Of a stretch of 64,000 nt of DNA, positions 61,648 through 64,000 are shown one piece after another. The DNA comes from SG8-41 sp963699525 (lineage in GTDB: Bacteria > Pseudomonadota > Gammaproteobacteria > Burkholderiales > SG8-41): positions 62,001 through 126,000 of the forward strand of contig CAVOUI010000005.1 of assembly GCA_963699525.1 (NCBI GenBank). The letters are read 5' to 3'. The number at the start of each line of letters is the position of its first letter. Positions within the stretch are counted from its first letter, which is position 1. The notes under the pieces were generated by a model that was given only the letters and a program-made list of their open reading frames with translations, was not told the origin of the DNA and made no database searches. A program made the position numbers and the translations under genes.

Positions 61648-62502
61648 TCACTTCGTCTCCGCCCGTTCCTCCAGGGCGGCAGGCGGGGAGAGCAGGCGCT
61701 TCGCGAGAGCGGCGCCGAAGCGGTATTGCAGCTTTTCATCGGAGCGCGCGAGCACCAGCTCCGGCTCGCGCGAAATGACGCCGAGCGCGAGCCTGCTGCC
61801 GTTCTTCAGCTCGATCCTGATCTCATCGCGTGCCCTCATGGCCGGGCCCGGCTCCACGCGCAGGGCGCTGGCAAGGCGCCACTCGTCCACCCAGCGGATG
61901 AGGTCGTCCTGGCTGAGGTCCCCGTTTCCGGACGAAAGAGTCCACTTGCCGTCGCGCTGCTCGACCGTGAAATCCTTGAGCGCGATGCGCTGCGGCACCT
62001 CGCCGGAGGCAAGCAGCTGCCGGCTCGCCATCTGGAAGGCGCTCACCGGCAGCGCCGCGCCATAGCGTGGGTGCACGGTGTAGACGGCGTCCCCGGCCAG
62101 CACGTATTGCTCGCGCGTCAGCTCGCTCACCAGGCCGAGGCCGAACGTCTGCCCGTCAACGATGAGGCGCGCCGCCGGCGGCTCCAGGCCGAAGCGCTCG
62201 CGATCGGCGGCCGGGAGCCGGTGCGTGGACCTGGCTTCGACGATCGCCAGCGCCTGCTGCACCCGTGCGTCGTCCGCGCGCGCCGCGATCGGCGCGGTAA
62301 TGAACCAGCCGTCCTGCCTCTTTTCCAGAACGACCGGCACCGCGCCGGCACGTTCGATCCTCAGCGACAGCGCATCCCTCGCCTTGAGCGCCGACAAGGG
62401 GAGCTCGACCGCAGAGTCCGTGGTCGGCCGGAGGTAGAAGAAAGCCCCGAGCGCGGCGACGAGGATGGCGAGAGCCGCGTTCAGCCACGCGGCCCGGCTC
62501 AT
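61648..62502 (-). CDS. DUF4340 domain protein
   Basis: The protein of 284 residues from ATG 62502 has an N-terminal membrane helix (AALAILVAALGAFFYL) and a periplasmic DUF4340 region with repeats of β-strands (TFGLGLVSELTREQYVLAGDAVYTV and similar). It overlaps gldG as ATGA. In this gene order the product is thought to act with an ABC-type complex of unknown substrate. Confidence 0.85.
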   Translation of the reverse strand: MSRAAWLNAALAILVAALGAFFYLRPTTDSAVELPLSALKARDALSLRIERAGAVPVVLEKRQDGWFITAPIAARADDARVQQALAIVEARSTHRLPAADRERFGLEPPAARLIVDGQTFGLGLVSELTREQYVLAGDAVYTVHPRYGAALPVSAFQMASRQLLASGEVPQRIALKDFTVEQRDGKWTLSSGNGDLSQDDLIRWVDEWRLASALRVEPGPAMRARDEIRIELKNGSRLALGVISREPELVLARSDEKLQYRFGAALAKRLLSPPAALEERAETK

Positions 62503-63845
62503 ATCCGGCGCCTGCGCCACCAGATCGCGATGCCGGTGATCATGAAGGCGAGGGGGGCCACCATCAGGAAGACGAAGGCGATGAGATAGAGCGTCACCTG
62601 GTCGATGTCGACCTGGCTGTCGAGGGCCTCGCGCGGCTGGATCACGATCATGCGGTCGTCGCCGGTCAGCCAGTTGACGATGTTGACGCCGAGGTCGCGG
62701 TTGCCGCCGTTGCCGATGAAGGCGTTGGACAGGAAGTGGCCGTTGCCCACCACCACCACACGCTGCTGCCGGTCGCCCACGGCGCGCTCGAAGGCGGCCG
62801 CGATGGTGATCGGCCCGGCAATGTCGCGGCTCTTGTCGCAGGGACCCTCGAGCTTGCCGGTCTTGACGCAGCCGCGCGGCGCGACCTCGATCAGCGGCCG
62901 CACCCGCCACTCCTCGCTCTCGATGGCCTCGATCTGGCGCGCCACCGGGTAGATCGTGTTCAGGTCGAAGCCGTCGGTGATGGCGTGCCGGCCGTACACC
63001 GCCGCGATCGCATAATCGGGCGAGGCGCCGTAGCGGGCGGCCTCGGGATCGGCCACGATCCCGGGCGTCAGCACGAGCCCCAGCATCTCGGCGATCGGGG
63101 CGAGGCCGCGCAGCGGCTCGGGATCGATCAGCCACAGCAGGTTGCCGCCGCCCGCGAGGTAACGCCGGATCTTCTGCACTTCCGCATCGAGCAGGTTCAC
63201 CTGCGGGCTGGAGATCACGAGAAGCGCCGCGTTGGCCGGCACGTCCTGGGCGAGCGCAAGTTTGAGACCGCTCACCCGGAAGCCCTTCAGCTCGAGCTGG
63301 CGCCCGAATTCGCCCAAGTCGTGATTGGCAGGCCCGTTCAGCTTGCGCTCGCCGTGCCCGTCGAGCCACAGCACGAGGCGCTCGCTGCCGCGCGCAAGCC
63401 GCTGCAGGGCGTTGGCAAGCGCCTGCTCGTTGAACTCGGTCAGGCGCTCGGTGCGCCGCTGGTACGTCAGCACGAGCTCGATCGGCGCGCGCACGCCGGC
63501 TTCCGCCGCGGCTTTCGGCTGCTCGCGCGGGTCGACGAAGGTGACGGCGAGGTCGGGCTTCACGCGCTGGTAGGGGCGCAGAAACTCCTCGATCCGGCGA
63601 TGCACCTGCTCACCACGGGCATCCCGTGCGAGCGCGTAGGCGGTGATGGCAAGCGGGCCGTCCAGGCGTTTCAGCACCTCGAGCGTTGCCGGCGAGAGCG
63701 TGTTGCGGTGGCTCCGGGTGAGGTCGTGCTCGATGCGGTATTCGCGCGCGAGGTGGGCGATCAACCCCGTGGCCGCCACGAGCAGCACCACGAACAGCCA
63801 GTGGTTCGCGAGGGAGCGCAGGCGGCGCCGGCGCGTGGTCTCCAT
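62499..63845 (-). CDS. GldG-like ABC transporter auxiliary protein
   Basis: The 448-residue protein has an N-terminal helix (about 15-35), a large soluble region with SHRNTLSPATLEVLKRLDGP and LVISSPQVNLLDAEVQKIRRYL (ABC_transp_aux domain), and a C-terminal helix (TLYLIAFVFLMVAPLAFMITG). GldG partners with GldF and an ATPase in Bacteroidetes gliding motility; in proteobacteria the role is unknown. Confidence 0.88.
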   Translation of the reverse strand: METTRRRRLRSLANHWLFVVLLVAATGLIAHLAREYRIEHDLTRSHRNTLSPATLEVLKRLDGPLAITAYALARDARGEQVHRRIEEFLRPYQRVKPDLAVTFVDPREQPKAAAEAGVRAPIELVLTYQRRTERLTEFNEQALANALQRLARGSERLVLWLDGHGERKLNGPANHDLGEFGRQLELKGFRVSGLKLALAQDVPANAALLVISSPQVNLLDAEVQKIRRYLAGGGNLLWLIDPEPLRGLAPIAEMLGLVLTPGIVADPEAARYGASPDYAIAAVYGRHAITDGFDLNTIYPVARQIEAIESEEWRVRPLIEVAPRGCVKTGKLEGPCDKSRDIAGPITIAAAFERAVGDRQQRVVVVGNGHFLSNAFIGNGGNRDLGVNIVNWLTGDDRMIVIQPREALDSQVDIDQVTLYLIAFVFLMVAPLAFMITGIAIWWRRRRI

Positions 63846-63847
63846 CG

Positions 63848-64000
63848 TCAGCCGCGCACGCGCTGCGCATCGAGCTGGCGGATCGCCAGCGCGAGGAAGA
63901 GCGCGGTGAGGAGGATCAGGCAGGCTGCCGCGTAGGTATCGAGCAGCCCCTTCCCGAAGGGCTCGAAGCTCTTGATGGGGGACACGACTTGCGTCAGGCT
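63848..64000 (-). CDS. GldF-like ABC permease, C-terminal part
   Basis: Only the last 50 residues are in the window: SPIKSFEPFGKGLLDTYAAA and a membrane helix CLILLTALFLALAIRQL. The stop is 2 bases from the gldG start. The pattern (SF-PF-KG-LDT then helix) fits the C terminus of GldF/ABC-2 permeases. Confidence 0.8.
   Translation of the reverse strand, partial: SLTQVVSPIKSFEPFGKGLLDTYAAACLILLTALFLALAIRQLDAQRVRG

Overview
The window is 64 kb of GC-rich DNA from a β-proteobacterium. Several gene orders point there: dacA-dat-ybeD-lipB-lipA, argB-HAD phosphatase-slmA, gpmI-envC-ctpA-moeB, rhodanese-grxC-secB-gpsA, ftsY-ftsE-ftsX-rpoH, and a coxB-coxA-coxG-coxC-SURF1-ctaB-sco cluster with DUF2244, DUF2970 and DUF2909 genes between. 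I cannot name a genus. No rRNA, tRNA, CRISPR array, insertion sequence or phage gene was seen; most of the window is core chromosome.

Layout. 1-7.9 kb: the 3' part of polA, a DUF4197 protein, the lipoate genes lipA and lipB, a plus-strand block (unknown secreted protein, DUF2238 membrane protein, ribosomal protein bTHX), then ybeD, a class IV aminotransferase and a penicillin-binding carboxypeptidase. 8-12 kb: a small heat-shock gene behind a clear sigma-32-type promoter, argB, a HAD phosphatase, slmA, an unknown gene and moeB. 12-20.8 kb: ctpA, envC, gpmI, a PglL/Wzy-type membrane transferase, rhodanese, glutaredoxin, secB, an SH3 protein and gpsA.

20.9-39 kb: a complete MSHA-type pilus locus, the main accessory system here. 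It runs mshE, mshG, three pilin-like genes (two are close MshA paralogues), a terminator, the minor pilins mshC, D, O, P, the large adhesin-like mshQ, a 0.5 kb gap, then mshI, a PilN-like gene, mshJ, K, L, M, N. The export ATPase has two c-di-GMP-binding (MshEN) motifs.

39-44.5 kb: comF, then the biotin operon bioB-F-H-C-D. 44.5-52.8 kb: an aa3-type cytochrome oxidase with its copper and haem assembly factors, but no haem A synthase gene (ctaA) where one is usual. 52.8-64 kb: rpoH with a CIRCE-like operator and a sigma-E-like promoter, ftsX, ftsE, ftsY, two M16 peptidase-fold proteins, rsmD, coaD, a ferredoxin, mutM and the end of a GldF/GldG/DUF4340 cluster.

Six genes (polA, DUF2238, ybeD, mshO, mshQ, bioF) are broken by eight single-base frame changes in all, several of them in homopolymers. 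In each gene the total length becomes a multiple of three once the bases are restored. Base-level assembly error is the simplest explanation, so these are listed as frameshifted CDS and not as decayed genes.
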